From Bacillota bacterium (GTDB taxonomy: Bacteria > Bacillota > Clostridia > DSM-8532): a stretch of DNA of 41,403 nucleotides. Every line of letters begins with the position of its first letter. Position 1 is the first letter of the stretch. Of the stretch, positions 8,903 to 17,577 are shown one piece after another. The notes beneath the pieces are model-generated. The model searched no databases, was not told the origin of the DNA, and was given only the letters and a program-made list of their open reading frames with translations. Location: contig JAEYOK010000019.1 of NCBI GenBank assembly GCA_023411795.1, positions 1 through 41,403 on the forward strand, in the 5' to 3' direction. Position numbers and translations under genes: made by a program.

Positions 8903-9439
8903 ATGAGTATTGATAATATAAATAACACACAAAAGGAAATATACTTAGCCGGGGGCTGCTTTTGGGGAACAGAAAAATATTTGTCTTTGGTGAAGGGTAT
9001 TGTTGAAACCGAGGTAGGTTATGCTAATGGTAATACCGAAAACCCAACCTATGAGGACGTTTGTTATAGAAACACGGGCCATGCCGAAACAGTAAAGGTA
9101 CAATATGACCCTGATATAATTCGGTTGGAGTTTATACTAAAGCTATATTATGCCGTAATTGATCCTACCTCAGTTAACCGTCAGGGAAATGATAGGGGCA
9201 CTCAGTATCGTACCGGAATTTATTATATTGATGAAAAAGATAGAGATATAATTTTAAATTCCATAAATGATCTTCAAAGGAGTTATTCAAAGCCTATAGC
9301 AATTGAGGTTAAGCCTCTTGAAAATTATTATAGGGCGGAGGAATACCACCAAAAATACCTTGATAAAACCCCCAATGGTTATTGCCATATAGGAAGAAGT
9401 AAGTTTGAGGATGCGAAACAGGCCAGGGAGGAGTTATGA
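8903..9439 (+). CDS. msrA: Peptide methionine sulfoxide reductase MsrA
   Basis: Reduces the S epimer of methionine sulfoxide in proteins, repairing oxidative damage. The catalytic motif GCFWG places the active Cys at residue 19. Other conserved family blocks are VGYANG, GHAETVKVQYDP, DPTSVNRQGNDRGTQYR and AEEYHQKYL. The length from my start is 178 residues, normal for MsrA. I start at ATG 8903 because GAAAGGA stands about 8 bases upstream; a TTG at 8882 would add seven residues without a ribosome site. The last codons overlap msrB by 4 bases (ATGA), so the two are translationally coupled. No further Cys for a classical recycling pair is obvious except Cys in the C-terminal GYCHIG segment. Confidence 0.96.
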   Translation: MSIDNINNTQKEIYLAGGCFWGTEKYLSLVKGIVETEVGYANGNTENPTYEDVCYRNTGHAETVKVQYDPDIIRLEFILKLYYAVIDPTSVNRQGNDRGTQYRTGIYYIDEKDRDIILNSINDLQRSYSKPIAIEVKPLENYYRAEEYHQKYLDKTPNGYCHIGRSKFEDAKQAREEL

Positions 9440-9879
9440 AATATAGGATAAAGACAAAGGATGAGCTTAAAAACGTTCTCAGCGACATGCAGTATAACGT
9501 AACTCAAAACAGTGCCACAGAACCACCTTTTAGAAATGAGTATTATGATAATTTCAAAGAGGGTATTTATGTAGACATTACTACAGGAGAACCTCTCTTT
9601 GTATCGACTGATAAGTTTGAATCAGGCTGCGGTTGGCCGAGCTTTTCTAAGCCTATTGACCGGGGCTTAATAAAAGAAGTAGCCGATACCAGCCATGGCA
9701 TGTTTCGAACCGAGGTTCGCAGTAAACTTGGAAACTCTCACCTGGGCCATGTATTTAATGACGGCCCAAGAGAATCAGGAGGGTTGAGATACTGCATTAA
9801 CAGCGCATCTCTAAGATTTATACCAAAGGAAAAGATGGAAGAAGAGGGGTATGGGGAGTTAATGGGGTTGCTTAAGTAA
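9436..9879 (+). CDS. msrB: Peptide methionine sulfoxide reductase MsrB
   Basis: Reduces the R epimer of protein methionine sulfoxide, complementing MsrA. The protein has 147 residues. Family motifs are SGCGWPSF (Cys65, the likely resolving residue), RSKLGNSHLGHVF and RYCINSASLRF (Cys120, catalytic). The two CxxC zinc pairs seen in many MsrB proteins are absent, so this is the zinc-free type. GGGAGGAG lies just before the ATG, which overlaps the msrA stop. I found no clear terminator after it. Confidence 0.96.
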   Translation: MKYRIKTKDELKNVLSDMQYNVTQNSATEPPFRNEYYDNFKEGIYVDITTGEPLFVSTDKFESGCGWPSFSKPIDRGLIKEVADTSHGMFRTEVRSKLGNSHLGHVFNDGPRESGGLRYCINSASLRFIPKEKMEEEGYGELMGLLK

Positions 9880-10311
9880 TCACTGCTTCCATTGTTATAT
9901 AAGTTCGTTGACACGTTTCCAAAACTATGCGATTCTGTTTTTTAGTGAAATACTTTTGATCCATGGTAGTAATTTCTATATAAGTGTATGAATATAATCT
10001 AATTAGGCTCTAGGGATTACCTAAAGGACATTATCGAAAATGCAAAAGCCGCCGTATTAGAAGAATACGGAAAGATGTGTGGATGGATAGTTCGGATAAA
10101 GGATTTTATGTCCACTATGTCAGGGAACTAAATAAGAAAATCGGAAACCATGGAAACAAGAAAATTCGAAAAGGGAATATTGATTGTTGACATAGTGCGA
10201 CGGGTTAGAGATTTGGTTCAAGTGATTAAAACCGTCAGAAAAGGGCTAATGCAATAGGTAGTGAAATGATAAAGATTCGCTAGAGCCATTATTTATATCT
10301 TCTAATGATGT

Positions 10312-10337
10312 GAAAAGCCTCCATTTGGAGGCTTTTC
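10312..10337. terminator. Terminator-like hairpin
   Basis: GAAAAGCCTCC (10312-10322) and GGAGGCTTTTC (10327-10337) form a perfect 11-bp stem with an ATTT loop. A run of four T lies in the stem, and there is no long T tail on either strand. It probably terminated the decayed gene(s) before it. Confidence 0.6.
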
Positions 10338-10395
10338 AGCACTCGGAATTAAAGAACAATATTTCATTGAAAAAATAGAAGTATATTCCACGTTC

Positions 10396-10404
10396 TGGTA
10401 TAAT
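10396..10404 (+). promoter_or_regulatory. Extended -10 promoter for the anchored hypothetical gene
   Basis: TGGTATAAT matches an extended -10 element (TGnTATAAT). No good -35 is needed or seen. The leader to the start codon at 10500 would be about 88 bases. Confidence 0.45.
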
Positions 10405-10499
10405 GATTATAATATCGAGTTAGCATGTACTATTCAATTGGAAAAACTCATTAAATGAATTTATATGATATTCTGATGCTGTGAAAGGGGTGATTATCG

Positions 10500-11210
10500 A
10501 TGGCTAAGAAAAACATTACTTTACTTATTATATCAGCATTAATTGTTATTGGACTGTCTATTACATTAATTATTAATATTGTTACAAACCCGGTGTTAAA
10601 TAAAGCGAAGGATCCTGTTGAATCAGGAGAGACCCCTACCGCAACAATTTCACCTAAAATTGAGGAGACAGATGAACCTGATACCGATAACAACGATTCT
10701 GTTGGACCTGATATCGGAGAAACCAAAGAACCTATTCCTACTGAAACTGAATACGGAATACCTGACGATGAATCAACAACTATAGGAATTTTACAGCTTG
10801 ATGAGATTAATGTCATCGGTGAGGACAATATCAATATTATTTATGATCTTGATAAGGATATAAGCGAAATTATTGCGAGAAACGGCGAACCCGATTTTAG
10901 GGATGTTTTTCATGTAGCCGATGCATATATTTACGGGGATATCACATATTTGACATTGTCAGAAGAGGGAATAGATAAAATTGAAAAAATATTTGTCAGA
11001 GCCCCTTATAAATTTGAAGATTTTGAAATTGGTAATTCTGTTGATGCGGTTGAAAGTATGTTTGGTCAGCCTAATTCGAAAGGATTCAGTGAGGAAGATG
11101 AACTATGGTTCATGGTATACAAAACGGATTATTATAAGATAATTTTTTATTCGGAGTATGAATTCGGCGACGTTATTGCTATGGGATTTGAAAAAGCAGA
11201 TGAGGAGTAA
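10500..11210 (+). CDS. Membrane-anchored hypothetical protein
   Basis: I do not recognise this 236-residue protein. It has a short basic start (MAKKN), one hydrophobic segment (about residues 7-27) that would act as a signal anchor, a low-complexity linker rich in Thr, Pro, Glu and Asp (about 37-85), and a C-terminal globular part of about 140 residues. That part contains IIARNGEPD and VESMFGQPNSKGF, which resemble the paired "GxP" turns of small SmpA/OmlA-like or copper-amine-oxidase-like beta modules, though this is only a resemblance. AAAGGGGTGATT precedes the ATG. The globular part is expected outside the cell. It stands alone between a debris region and serC. Confidence 0.75.
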   Translation: MAKKNITLLIISALIVIGLSITLIINIVTNPVLNKAKDPVESGETPTATISPKIEETDEPDTDNNDSVGPDIGETKEPIPTETEYGIPDDESTTIGILQLDEINVIGEDNINIIYDLDKDISEIIARNGEPDFRDVFHVADAYIYGDITYLTLSEEGIDKIEKIFVRAPYKFEDFEIGNSVDAVESMFGQPNSKGFSEEDELWFMVYKTDYYKIIFYSEYEFGDVIAMGFEKADEE

Positions 11211-11262
11211 AAAAACACCAGAAAAATTGCTAAAATATCTTGATTATTATTGCATACTTACC

Positions 11263-11291
11263 TAGACTTTTAATATATCAAGTGTTAAAAT
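11263..11291 (+). promoter_or_regulatory. Candidate serC promoter
   Basis: TAGACT (11263-11268) and TAAAAT (11286-11291) lie 17 bases apart, with the start codon 52 bases on. Weak consensus match only. Confidence 0.3.
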
Positions 11292-11342
11292 AATAACAAA
11301 TTATTGACTGATTAGATTAGATGAGAAATGGAGTGAGCCTGA

Positions 11343-12428
11343 ATGGCGAGAGTGTTTAATTTTTCTGCAGGTCCCGGTACATTACCTGAGGAGGTTCTCA
11401 AGCAAGCGGCGGCAGAGATGCTGGATTACAACGGTTCCGGTATGTCCGTTATGGAAATGAGTCATAGATCATCTTGGTATGAATCTATTCAGAAAAAGGC
11501 CGAGAGCGACCTTCGCGAGATTATGAACATTCCGGATAACTACAAAGTGCTTTTCTTACAAGGAGGCGCTCATTTACAGTTTTCTATGATTCCATTAAAC
11601 CTAAAGAATAACGGAAAAGCTGATTATTTGGTTACCGGTGTTTGGGCCAAGAAGGCTGCACAGGAAGGTAAAAAATATTTGACGGCAAATATTGTTGCTT
11701 CATCTGATGACAAACAGTTTACCTATGTCCCAAAGGTTAGTAAGGCTGATTTGAGCAGCGATGCGGATTATCTGCATATAACAACTAATAATACCGTTTA
11801 CGGTACTAGAATCAGAGACAAGGATATTGTATGCCTTGATAATGTTCCTCTTGTTGCAGATATGTCCTCCAATATTTTGTCCGAAGTTTATGATGTATCC
11901 AAGTTCGGAATTATTTATGCAGGAGCACAGAAAAATATGGGACCTGCCGGGGTGACAGTGGTTATTATACGTGATGACCTTATTAAAGATGTTGATTCTC
12001 AAATTCCGACAATGCTACAATACAAGATTCATGCAGATAGCGGTTCTTTATATAATACACCTCCCTGCTACAGCATCTATATCTGTGGTTTAGTATATGA
12101 GTGGGTTAAGAAGAACGGCGGCGTTGAAGCTATACAAAAAATTAATGAAGAAAAAGCTCAGCTTCTCTATGATTATATAGATAATTCCAAGCTTTTTAAA
12201 GGAACCGTTGAGAAGTATGATCGCTCAATTATGAATGTAAACTTTGTAACCGGTAGTGAGGATATGGATAAGAAGTTTATTAAAGAGGCCGGTGAAAGAG
12301 GAATAGCAAATATTAAAGGTTACAGAACCGTAGGCGGAATGAGAGCAAGTATTTACAACGCTATGCCAATTGAAGGTGTTAAAGCTCTGGTTGAGTTTAT
12401 GAAAGAATTTGAAGCTAAAAACTCTTAA
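11343..12428 (+). CDS. serC: Phosphoserine aminotransferase
   Basis: PLP-dependent transamination of 3-phosphohydroxypyruvate with glutamate to phosphoserine, in serine biosynthesis. The length of 361 residues is standard. Family blocks are FNFSAGPGTLPEEVL at the start, SVMEMSHRS with Arg42, LFLQGGAHLQF (70-80), HITTNNTVYGTR and VADMSSNILS. The PLP lysine is Lys197 in YAGAQKNMGPAG. GGAG lies ahead of the ATG. serA, which often follows serC in Clostridia, is not in the window; a terminator closes the gene as a single unit. Confidence 0.97.
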   Translation: MARVFNFSAGPGTLPEEVLKQAAAEMLDYNGSGMSVMEMSHRSSWYESIQKKAESDLREIMNIPDNYKVLFLQGGAHLQFSMIPLNLKNNGKADYLVTGVWAKKAAQEGKKYLTANIVASSDDKQFTYVPKVSKADLSSDADYLHITTNNTVYGTRIRDKDIVCLDNVPLVADMSSNILSEVYDVSKFGIIYAGAQKNMGPAGVTVVIIRDDLIKDVDSQIPTMLQYKIHADSGSLYNTPPCYSIYICGLVYEWVKKNGGVEAIQKINEEKAQLLYDYIDNSKLFKGTVEKYDRSIMNVNFVTGSEDMDKKFIKEAGERGIANIKGYRTVGGMRASIYNAMPIEGVKALVEFMKEFEAKNS

Positions 12429-12449
12429 GTTATATAATTGAATTTATAA

Positions 12450-12482
12450 GAGGGTTGTCTTATTTTGAGACAACTCTTTTTA
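12450..12482. terminator. Bidirectional terminator between serC and the histidine kinase
   Basis: GAGGGTTGTCT (12450-12460) pairs with AGACAACTCTT (12468-12478) across a 7-base loop, followed by T residues on the plus strand. On the minus strand the stem is followed by TTATAAATT, so it may serve both converging genes. Confidence 0.8.
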
Positions 12483-12515
12483 TATTGCCTAGTAAGCCGG
12501 TATAAACACATTCTT

Positions 12516-13424
12516 TTATGTAGTAAGATCGGACAGTTCAATATTTACCTTATCACCGTGGGAAAGATTAAGCTCTGAACAGTTATTTTCCTTACTCTTA
12601 TCATCAAGTATTTTTTTTACGGGCAGTTCTATTGTAAAGATTGACCCTTTTCCGAGCTTACTTTTGACACTTATTGAGCCTTCGTGTAATCGCACAATTG
12701 ATGATGCAAGGGATAGGCCAATGCCTCCGCCCTCGTGGCTTCGTGAAAGGGTATTGTCAACCTGAGCAAAACGTTTAAAAATATTATCAAGCTGGTCGGC
12801 CGGAATACCGATGCCGGTATCCTTAATACCTATGTAAACCCTATCAGCTTTCTTTATTATTGAGACGTTTATGCTACCGCCTCTGGGAGTGAATTTTATG
12901 GCATTGGAAATAAGGTTTAATAAAGCTCGGGAAAGCTGAGCCTCATCAAATGCAGTCACAATCGCCCTATTATATGTATGGAACTTAAGAGTAAGTCCTT
13001 TTCGTGCAGCATATGCTTTTGACTTATTTGTGATTTCTTTTACAACACTTACTAAATCATGGTTGGCAACGAACAGATAAAAGTTTTCTGACTGTATTCT
13101 TGATATATCAATAAGGTTGTCAACAGTTCGAAGAAGCCTGTAGCAATTTTGCTTCATTAAATTATTGTAGGTTTTAAGTTTGTTACGATTATATAGGAGG
13201 AAAAGATCATCACCCATCATCTCAAATAGCTGAATAGAACCCAATACAACATTTATTGGGGTTCTTAGCTCATGAGCGATATTGTTGAATAATACATCGT
13301 CCGTCGGGTCATATTCTTTTATTGAAGAGGATAAAGTATTCTTTGGAATGGCCTTCTGGGGTGAAAAATCTGTAACTATAATTTCGGTAGTGTCAATCTG
13401 GTATAAAGAATCTGTGCTATTCAT
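12516..13424 (-). CDS. Orphan soluble sensor histidine kinase
   Basis: A 302-residue histidine kinase with only a short N-terminal segment (about 43 residues) and no membrane segment or recognisable PAS domain. The HisKA box is FNNIAHELRTPINVVLGS with phospho-accepting His51. The ATPase domain shows the N box NLISNAIKFTP, the G1 box DTGIGIP, an F-box-like IFKRFAQVD and the G2 box GGGIGLSLASSIV. A 35-residue polar tail follows the domain. No response regulator is adjacent. The signal may come from a partner protein, or an upstream sensory part may have been lost. GGGGG precedes the ATG. It converges on serC. Confidence 0.92.
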   Translation of the reverse strand: MNSTDSLYQIDTTEIIVTDFSPQKAIPKNTLSSSIKEYDPTDDVLFNNIAHELRTPINVVLGSIQLFEMMGDDLFLLYNRNKLKTYNNLMKQNCYRLLRTVDNLIDISRIQSENFYLFVANHDLVSVVKEITNKSKAYAARKGLTLKFHTYNRAIVTAFDEAQLSRALLNLISNAIKFTPRGGSINVSIIKKADRVYIGIKDTGIGIPADQLDNIFKRFAQVDNTLSRSHEGGGIGLSLASSIVRLHEGSISVKSKLGKGSIFTIELPVKKILDDKSKENNCSELNLSHGDKVNIELSDLTT

Positions 13425-13554
13425 ATAGTTTATTTACCCCCTTTTTAGGATAGATTCGCGATATAAGAATAAAAATCGATTCTCTTCATTATTTATTTAT
13501 CCAATGTATTACAATTTGTACCAAAATAATTATTAAAGGTGCATTAATCCATAA

Positions 13555-13650
13555 TATGCAGAAGGAAATGTTGGGAAATATACATTTTATTATCATTTAG
13601 CCCTATTTGCGTTTCTTGCCTTTTTAAGTATCATAGGTTATTATATATAG
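13555..13650 (+). pseudogene. Possible 3' relic of a membrane-protein gene
   Basis: An open frame without a usable start codon encodes a hydrophobic tail containing FYYHLALFAFLAFLSIIGYY before a TAG stop. It lies in the 290-base gap before the radical SAM gene. It looks like a C-terminal membrane helix left from a lost gene, but chance in an AT-rich region is possible. Confidence 0.25.
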
Positions 13651-13714
13651 TGGTAAAGAAGCTTCAAATAGGATAATTATTACATATTTTGCTTTTGGAG
13701 GATAGGGTGCTCTT

Positions 13715-15616
13715 TTGCATCCTTTAAAGATAATGCAGTTAAAGATAGATGAAAGTATACTTTTGAATGTTGAAAAGCCCGCTAAATATACAGGTAATGA
13801 GTGGAATATGGTAAAGAAGAGCCTTGATGGTATTAAAGTGCGCTTTGCTTTCTGCTTTCCTGATGATTATGAAATCGGTATGTCCCATTTGGGTATGAAG
13901 ATTTTATATCATATTATGAATAAGAGAAATGACACTTATTGTGAAAGAGCTTTTGCGCCGTGGGTGGACATGGAGGAAAAGCTAAGAGAAAGAAATCTAC
14001 CTCTTTATTCCCTTGAGACCTTCACCCCAATTTCAGAATTTGATTTTGTGGGGTTTACTCTCCAGTATGAAATGAGCTATACAAATATTTTGAACATGCT
14101 TGATTTAGGGGGTATTCCTCTTCTCGCAAAAGACCGCTCAGAGGGTATGCCTTTTGTGATAGCGGGCGGTCCTTGCGCCTGTAATCCTGAGCCTTTAGCT
14201 GATTTTTTCGACTTTTTTGTTATCGGTGAGGGTGAGGAAGTAATCCATGAAATTTTAGACGAATACATTCTCTGGAAAGAAGCCAAAGAAAGCCGGGCAG
14301 AGTTTTTGAAACGTGTGTCCAAAATAGAAGGGGTCTATGTTCCGTCATTATATCAAGTGTATTACAATGAGGATGGGACAATAATGGATGTATTGCCAGA
14401 ATCCCCCTATATTTCCGATACCGTTAAAAGACGATTGGTGAAAGATCTTGATGCTGTTGATTTTCCCGATGACATAATCGTACCATATATTGGAACAGTT
14501 CATGACCGAATAATGCTGGAGGTCTTCAGGGGATGTGTTCGTGGCTGTCGCTTTTGCCAGGCAGGGTTTATCTACCGCCCTGTAAGAGAGAGAAGCCCCG
14601 AAAAATTATTTGATCTGGCTAAAAACTCAGTAGAAAAGACCGGATATGATGAAATTTCACTGCTTTCATTAAGTACAAGCGATTATTCAGCTCTCCCGGA
14701 GTTGTGTAATAACCTTTTGGAATTTACAGAGGAAGAAAAGGTAAGCCTGTCCCTGCCATCTCTCAGGGTGGACAATTTTTCACTTGGTCTCATGGAGAAA
14801 GCATCGAAGGTTCGAAAAAGCGGCCTTACTTTCGCCCCAGAGGCCGGTACCCAGAGGCTTAGGGATGTAATTAATAAGGGTGTCACTACCGAGAATCTTT
14901 TATCCTCTGTGAAGCTGGCGGTTGCCGGTGGATGGAGCCAGGTTAAGCTATATTTTATGATTGGGCTGCCCACTGAAACCATTGAAGATGTGGACGGTAT
15001 AGCCGATCTAGGTATAAACCTGATAGAATCCTGCAGAGGTCTGCCGGGTGAGTACAATAAAGCTCTGAGCATAACATTGAGCACATCATGTTTTATTCCG
15101 AAGCCTTTTACCCCCTTCCAATGGGAGCCTATGGAAGGAATAGATGCATTGATGGCAAAGCAGCATCATCTGAAAGACCGCATAAAGAAGCGTACAAGAA
15201 AGATAACATACAATTATCATGATGCCAAATTAAGCCTTATTGAAGCTGTTCTTGCCAGAGGGGACAGAAGACTGGGCAAGGTAATTTATACAGCTTGGGA
15301 AAAGGGCTGTAAGTTTGACGGCTGGGATGAGTATTTCTCATTTGATAAGTGGATGAGTGCTTTTTCCGAGTGTGGTCTGGACCCTAAATTCTACGCCGGC
15401 AGAAAAAGAGAGTATTCGGAGGTTCTACCCTGGGATCATATTGATATGGGAATATCCAAGGAATTCCTGATAAGAGAGAGTGAAAAAGCATATGAGGGAG
15501 ACCTTACCAGAAATTGTGCTGTGGGCTGCTCAAAATGCGGGGCTCAGGTTTATGAATCGGGAATATGTACAAAATCAAAGAGGGGTTTAGGCTATGGCGA
15601 TAATGTTGAGGTTTAG
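13715..15616 (+). CDS. B12-binding-domain radical SAM protein (TIGR03960 family)
   Basis: A radical SAM enzyme of 633 residues whose reaction is not established. An N-terminal cobalamin-binding-like fold (about 40-240; FCFPDDYEIGMSHLGMKILY, FVIAGGPCACNPEPL, FFVIGEGEE) precedes the radical SAM core. The cluster motif is CVRGCRFC (Cys274, Cys278, Cys281; Cx3Cx2C), followed by FAPEAGTQRLRDVI and a Cys-rich C-terminus (CAVGCSKCG near 608-616). In Firmicutes this gene is regularly next to the DUF2344 protein and RNase G, as here, which suggests an RNA- or ribosome-related modification. TTG 13715 follows GGAGGATAGGG at a rather long distance; ATG 13733 is an alternative start. It overlaps the next gene by 23 bases. 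Confidence 0.93.
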   Translation: MHPLKIMQLKIDESILLNVEKPAKYTGNEWNMVKKSLDGIKVRFAFCFPDDYEIGMSHLGMKILYHIMNKRNDTYCERAFAPWVDMEEKLRERNLPLYSLETFTPISEFDFVGFTLQYEMSYTNILNMLDLGGIPLLAKDRSEGMPFVIAGGPCACNPEPLADFFDFFVIGEGEEVIHEILDEYILWKEAKESRAEFLKRVSKIEGVYVPSLYQVYYNEDGTIMDVLPESPYISDTVKRRLVKDLDAVDFPDDIIVPYIGTVHDRIMLEVFRGCVRGCRFCQAGFIYRPVRERSPEKLFDLAKNSVEKTGYDEISLLSLSTSDYSALPELCNNLLEFTEEEKVSLSLPSLRVDNFSLGLMEKASKVRKSGLTFAPEAGTQRLRDVINKGVTTENLLSSVKLAVAGGWSQVKLYFMIGLPTETIEDVDGIADLGINLIESCRGLPGEYNKALSITLSTSCFIPKPFTPFQWEPMEGIDALMAKQHHLKDRIKKRTRKITYNYHDAKLSLIEAVLARGDRRLGKVIYTAWEKGCKFDGWDEYFSFDKWMSAFSECGLDPKFYAGRKREYSEVLPWDHIDMGISKEFLIRESEKAYEGDLTRNCAVGCSKCGAQVYESGICTKSKRGLGYGDNVEV

Positions 15617-16295
15617 GTTTTCCCGGGGTGAGGGTTTAAAATATATTGCACATCTGGATGTATTGAGGTTGTTTGAACGCTCAATAAAAAGAGCGAGACT
15701 ACCCGTTGCCTATAGTCAGGGCTTTAACCCGAGACAGAAGATGGTATTTGGGCTGCCTATGTCCATCGGGCTTACCAGTGAGTCTGAATACGCTGATATA
15801 GAGCTCACCGAAGACATGGCCCCCGAAATATTCATAGAAACAATAAATAAATACCTTCCCGAAGGAATTCAGGTTGATATGGCTGTCCCGTTTTCTTCTA
15901 AAAACAATATTATGAACCAGATAACAGCAGCACGCTATGAAATAATCTTTGAAACTGATGATCCTATGAGCCATTATGAAATTGATAATCTGACGAGTAT
16001 GCTTCTCTCAAGGGAAGAAATATCGGTCATGAAAAAGACTAAAAAAGGGCCTCGTGCCACGAACATAAGACCCTGGATATATTCACTCTCGGCACAGAAA
16101 AAGGATACCAGAGTTTTTGCTCTGGAAGCGTTTTTAAGTGCGGGGACCGAGAATAACTTGCGAGCCGATTTATTGCTGGAAGCCTTTAGCAAGGAAGCAA
16201 ATATAAAGTGCCGCCCTCTTTCCATTCATCGCAAAGCGTTATATGCTTCCACTTTTAATGAATGGAAGAATCCTTTTGAGGTAGCAGATGATTAA
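15594..16295 (+). CDS. DUF2344 / TIGR03936 family protein
   Basis: A 233-residue protein of the DUF2344 family, which occurs either fused to or directly behind the TIGR03960 radical SAM protein. Family features are the opening LRFRFSRGEGLKYIAHLDVLR, then AYSQGFNPRQKMVFGLPMSIG, then SESEYADIEL. It is probably an RNA-interacting or substrate-presenting partner of the radical SAM enzyme; that is inference from constant linkage. AGGGG precedes its ATG inside the end of the upstream gene, and its own end overlaps RNase G by 8 bases, so all three genes form one coupled operon. Confidence 0.93.
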   Translation: MAIMLRFRFSRGEGLKYIAHLDVLRLFERSIKRARLPVAYSQGFNPRQKMVFGLPMSIGLTSESEYADIELTEDMAPEIFIETINKYLPEGIQVDMAVPFSSKNNIMNQITAARYEIIFETDDPMSHYEIDNLTSMLLSREEISVMKKTKKGPRATNIRPWIYSLSAQKKDTRVFALEAFLSAGTENNLRADLLLEAFSKEANIKCRPLSIHRKALYASTFNEWKNPFEVADD

Positions 16296-17511
16296 GGATG
16301 TTCTTATTGATATAAAGGACCGTGACATTCGCTTAGCTGTGGTAGAAGATGGTGAAGTATCAGAAATCCATATAGAAAAAAACGAGGGTAGAAGCCTTGT
16401 GGGAAATATCTACAGAAGCAAGGTGGAGAGAGTCTTGGAAGGCATGCAGTCAGCCTTTGTAGATATCGGAATTGATAAAAACGCTTATTTGCACGTTAAG
16501 GATGTAGTTCCATTGGATTTTGACGAAGACGGCGAAGCATCCCAATCAGAAAACTTGCCTGATATATCAGAGCTTCTTCGTCAGGGCAATGAGATATCTG
16601 TTCAGGTAATTAAAGATGCTGTAGGTGTGAAGGGACCAAGAGTCACAACTCATATATCAATACCGGGACGTTATGCGGTCCTTATGCCGCAGAGCAAGAC
16701 CTGCGGAATTTCGAAGAAAATTGATGATAGGGATGAACGCCATCGTCTGAAAAAAATAGCAACAGAAACGAAGCCTGAAAACTGCGGCCTTATCCTGAGA
16801 ACAGCGGCACAGAATGTAGATGAGAGCCTTATTGTTGAAGATATAAAAAGACTTTTATCTCTTTGGGAAAGCATCAATAAATCCGAAGAAAGAGGCAGGG
16901 TTCCCAGACTTCTCTACGGCGAGTCCAATATTTTGGGACAAGCGGTCAGAGAACATCTCATGCTCGAAATTAATAAATTTGTCGTAAACGATTTGCACGC
17001 ATATGAAAAGATAATTTCAGTTCTGGAGCTCGAAGCACCCCAACTTAAGACTAGAGTCGAGCTCTATTCCAAGGATTATGATATGTTTGAATACTACCAT
17101 GTCGAAAGTGCTCTAAAAGAAGCCCTTTCCAGAAAGGTATGGTTAAAAAGCGGAGCATATTTAGTTTTTGATTACACCGAAGCTCTTACCGTAATTGATG
17201 TTAACAGTGGGAAGTTTATCGGGAAGACTGATTTAGAGGAAACGGCTTTAAGCACTAATCTTGAGGCAGCTAAGACAATTGCGCAACAAATCAGGTTAAG
17301 GAATCTAAGTGGCATCATTATTATTGATTTTATAGATATGAAGCAAAATGAGCATAGGGAACAAGTCATTCAGGCTCTCAAGGAATACGTTAAAAATGAT
17401 AAAATTCAGACCGTAGTATTAGGAATGACAAAGTTAGGATTGGTTGAAATGACAAGAAAAAAGATCCGCAATCCCCTTGCACATGTATATGGCAAAAACA
17501 ATAGTCTTTGA
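16288..17511 (+). CDS. rng: Ribonuclease G/E family endoribonuclease, short C-terminus
   Basis: Single-strand-specific endoribonuclease for rRNA maturation and mRNA decay. The order is an RNase-H-like part, an S1 domain (NIYRSKVERVLEGMQSAFVD, 40-60), a 5'-sensor region and the DNase-I-like catalytic part with VIDVNSGKF and IIIIDFIDMK carrying the two Mg-binding aspartates. Family members normally continue after EMTRKKIR into a zinc link (CPxCxGxG) needed for subunit pairing. Here the protein ends at NPLAHVYGKNNSL with no such cysteines, at 407 residues. The usual downstream neighbours (rplU, ysxB, rpmA) are missing too. The start follows GAGG and overlaps the DUF2344 gene. Confidence 0.9.
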   Translation: MIKDVLIDIKDRDIRLAVVEDGEVSEIHIEKNEGRSLVGNIYRSKVERVLEGMQSAFVDIGIDKNAYLHVKDVVPLDFDEDGEASQSENLPDISELLRQGNEISVQVIKDAVGVKGPRVTTHISIPGRYAVLMPQSKTCGISKKIDDRDERHRLKKIATETKPENCGLILRTAAQNVDESLIVEDIKRLLSLWESINKSEERGRVPRLLYGESNILGQAVREHLMLEINKFVVNDLHAYEKIISVLELEAPQLKTRVELYSKDYDMFEYYHVESALKEALSRKVWLKSGAYLVFDYTEALTVIDVNSGKFIGKTDLEETALSTNLEAAKTIAQQIRLRNLSGIIIIDFIDMKQNEHREQVIQALKEYVKNDKIQTVVLGMTKLGLVEMTRKKIRNPLAHVYGKNNSL

Positions 17512-17577
17512 CTTTTTGAGGATATTGGAATACACTCAGTCATGAAAGAAAATTAAAAAGGCATTAGGTGTAATCAG

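Larger units (their letters stand above)
9880..10499. other. 620-base gap with coding debris but no intact gene
   Basis: No complete gene is visible between msrB and the anchored protein at 10500. Short stretches read like protein in shifting frames: from 10012 RDYLKDIIENAKAAVLEEYG, then in another frame a 35-codon ORF containing GFYVHYVRELNKKIG, then DIVRRVRDLVQVIKTVRKG. This suggests one or more decayed genes; I cannot name them. The stretch ends with the hairpin at 10312 and an extended -10 promoter at 10396. Confidence 0.4.

Noticed and set aside
10451..10834. 127-codon frame opposite the anchored hypothetical protein
   Set aside because: The plus-strand frame has promoter, ribosome site and signal anchor; the antisense frame has none and is Ser/Ile-rich by complementarity.
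13425..13714. Gene on either strand in the gap before the radical SAM operon
   Set aside because: Apart from the startless hydrophobic tail at 13555-13650, no frame has both a start with ribosome site and reasonable length.
14683..15084. 133-codon antisense frame inside the radical SAM gene
   Set aside because: Opposite strand of a well-supported enzyme; no start signal or motif.
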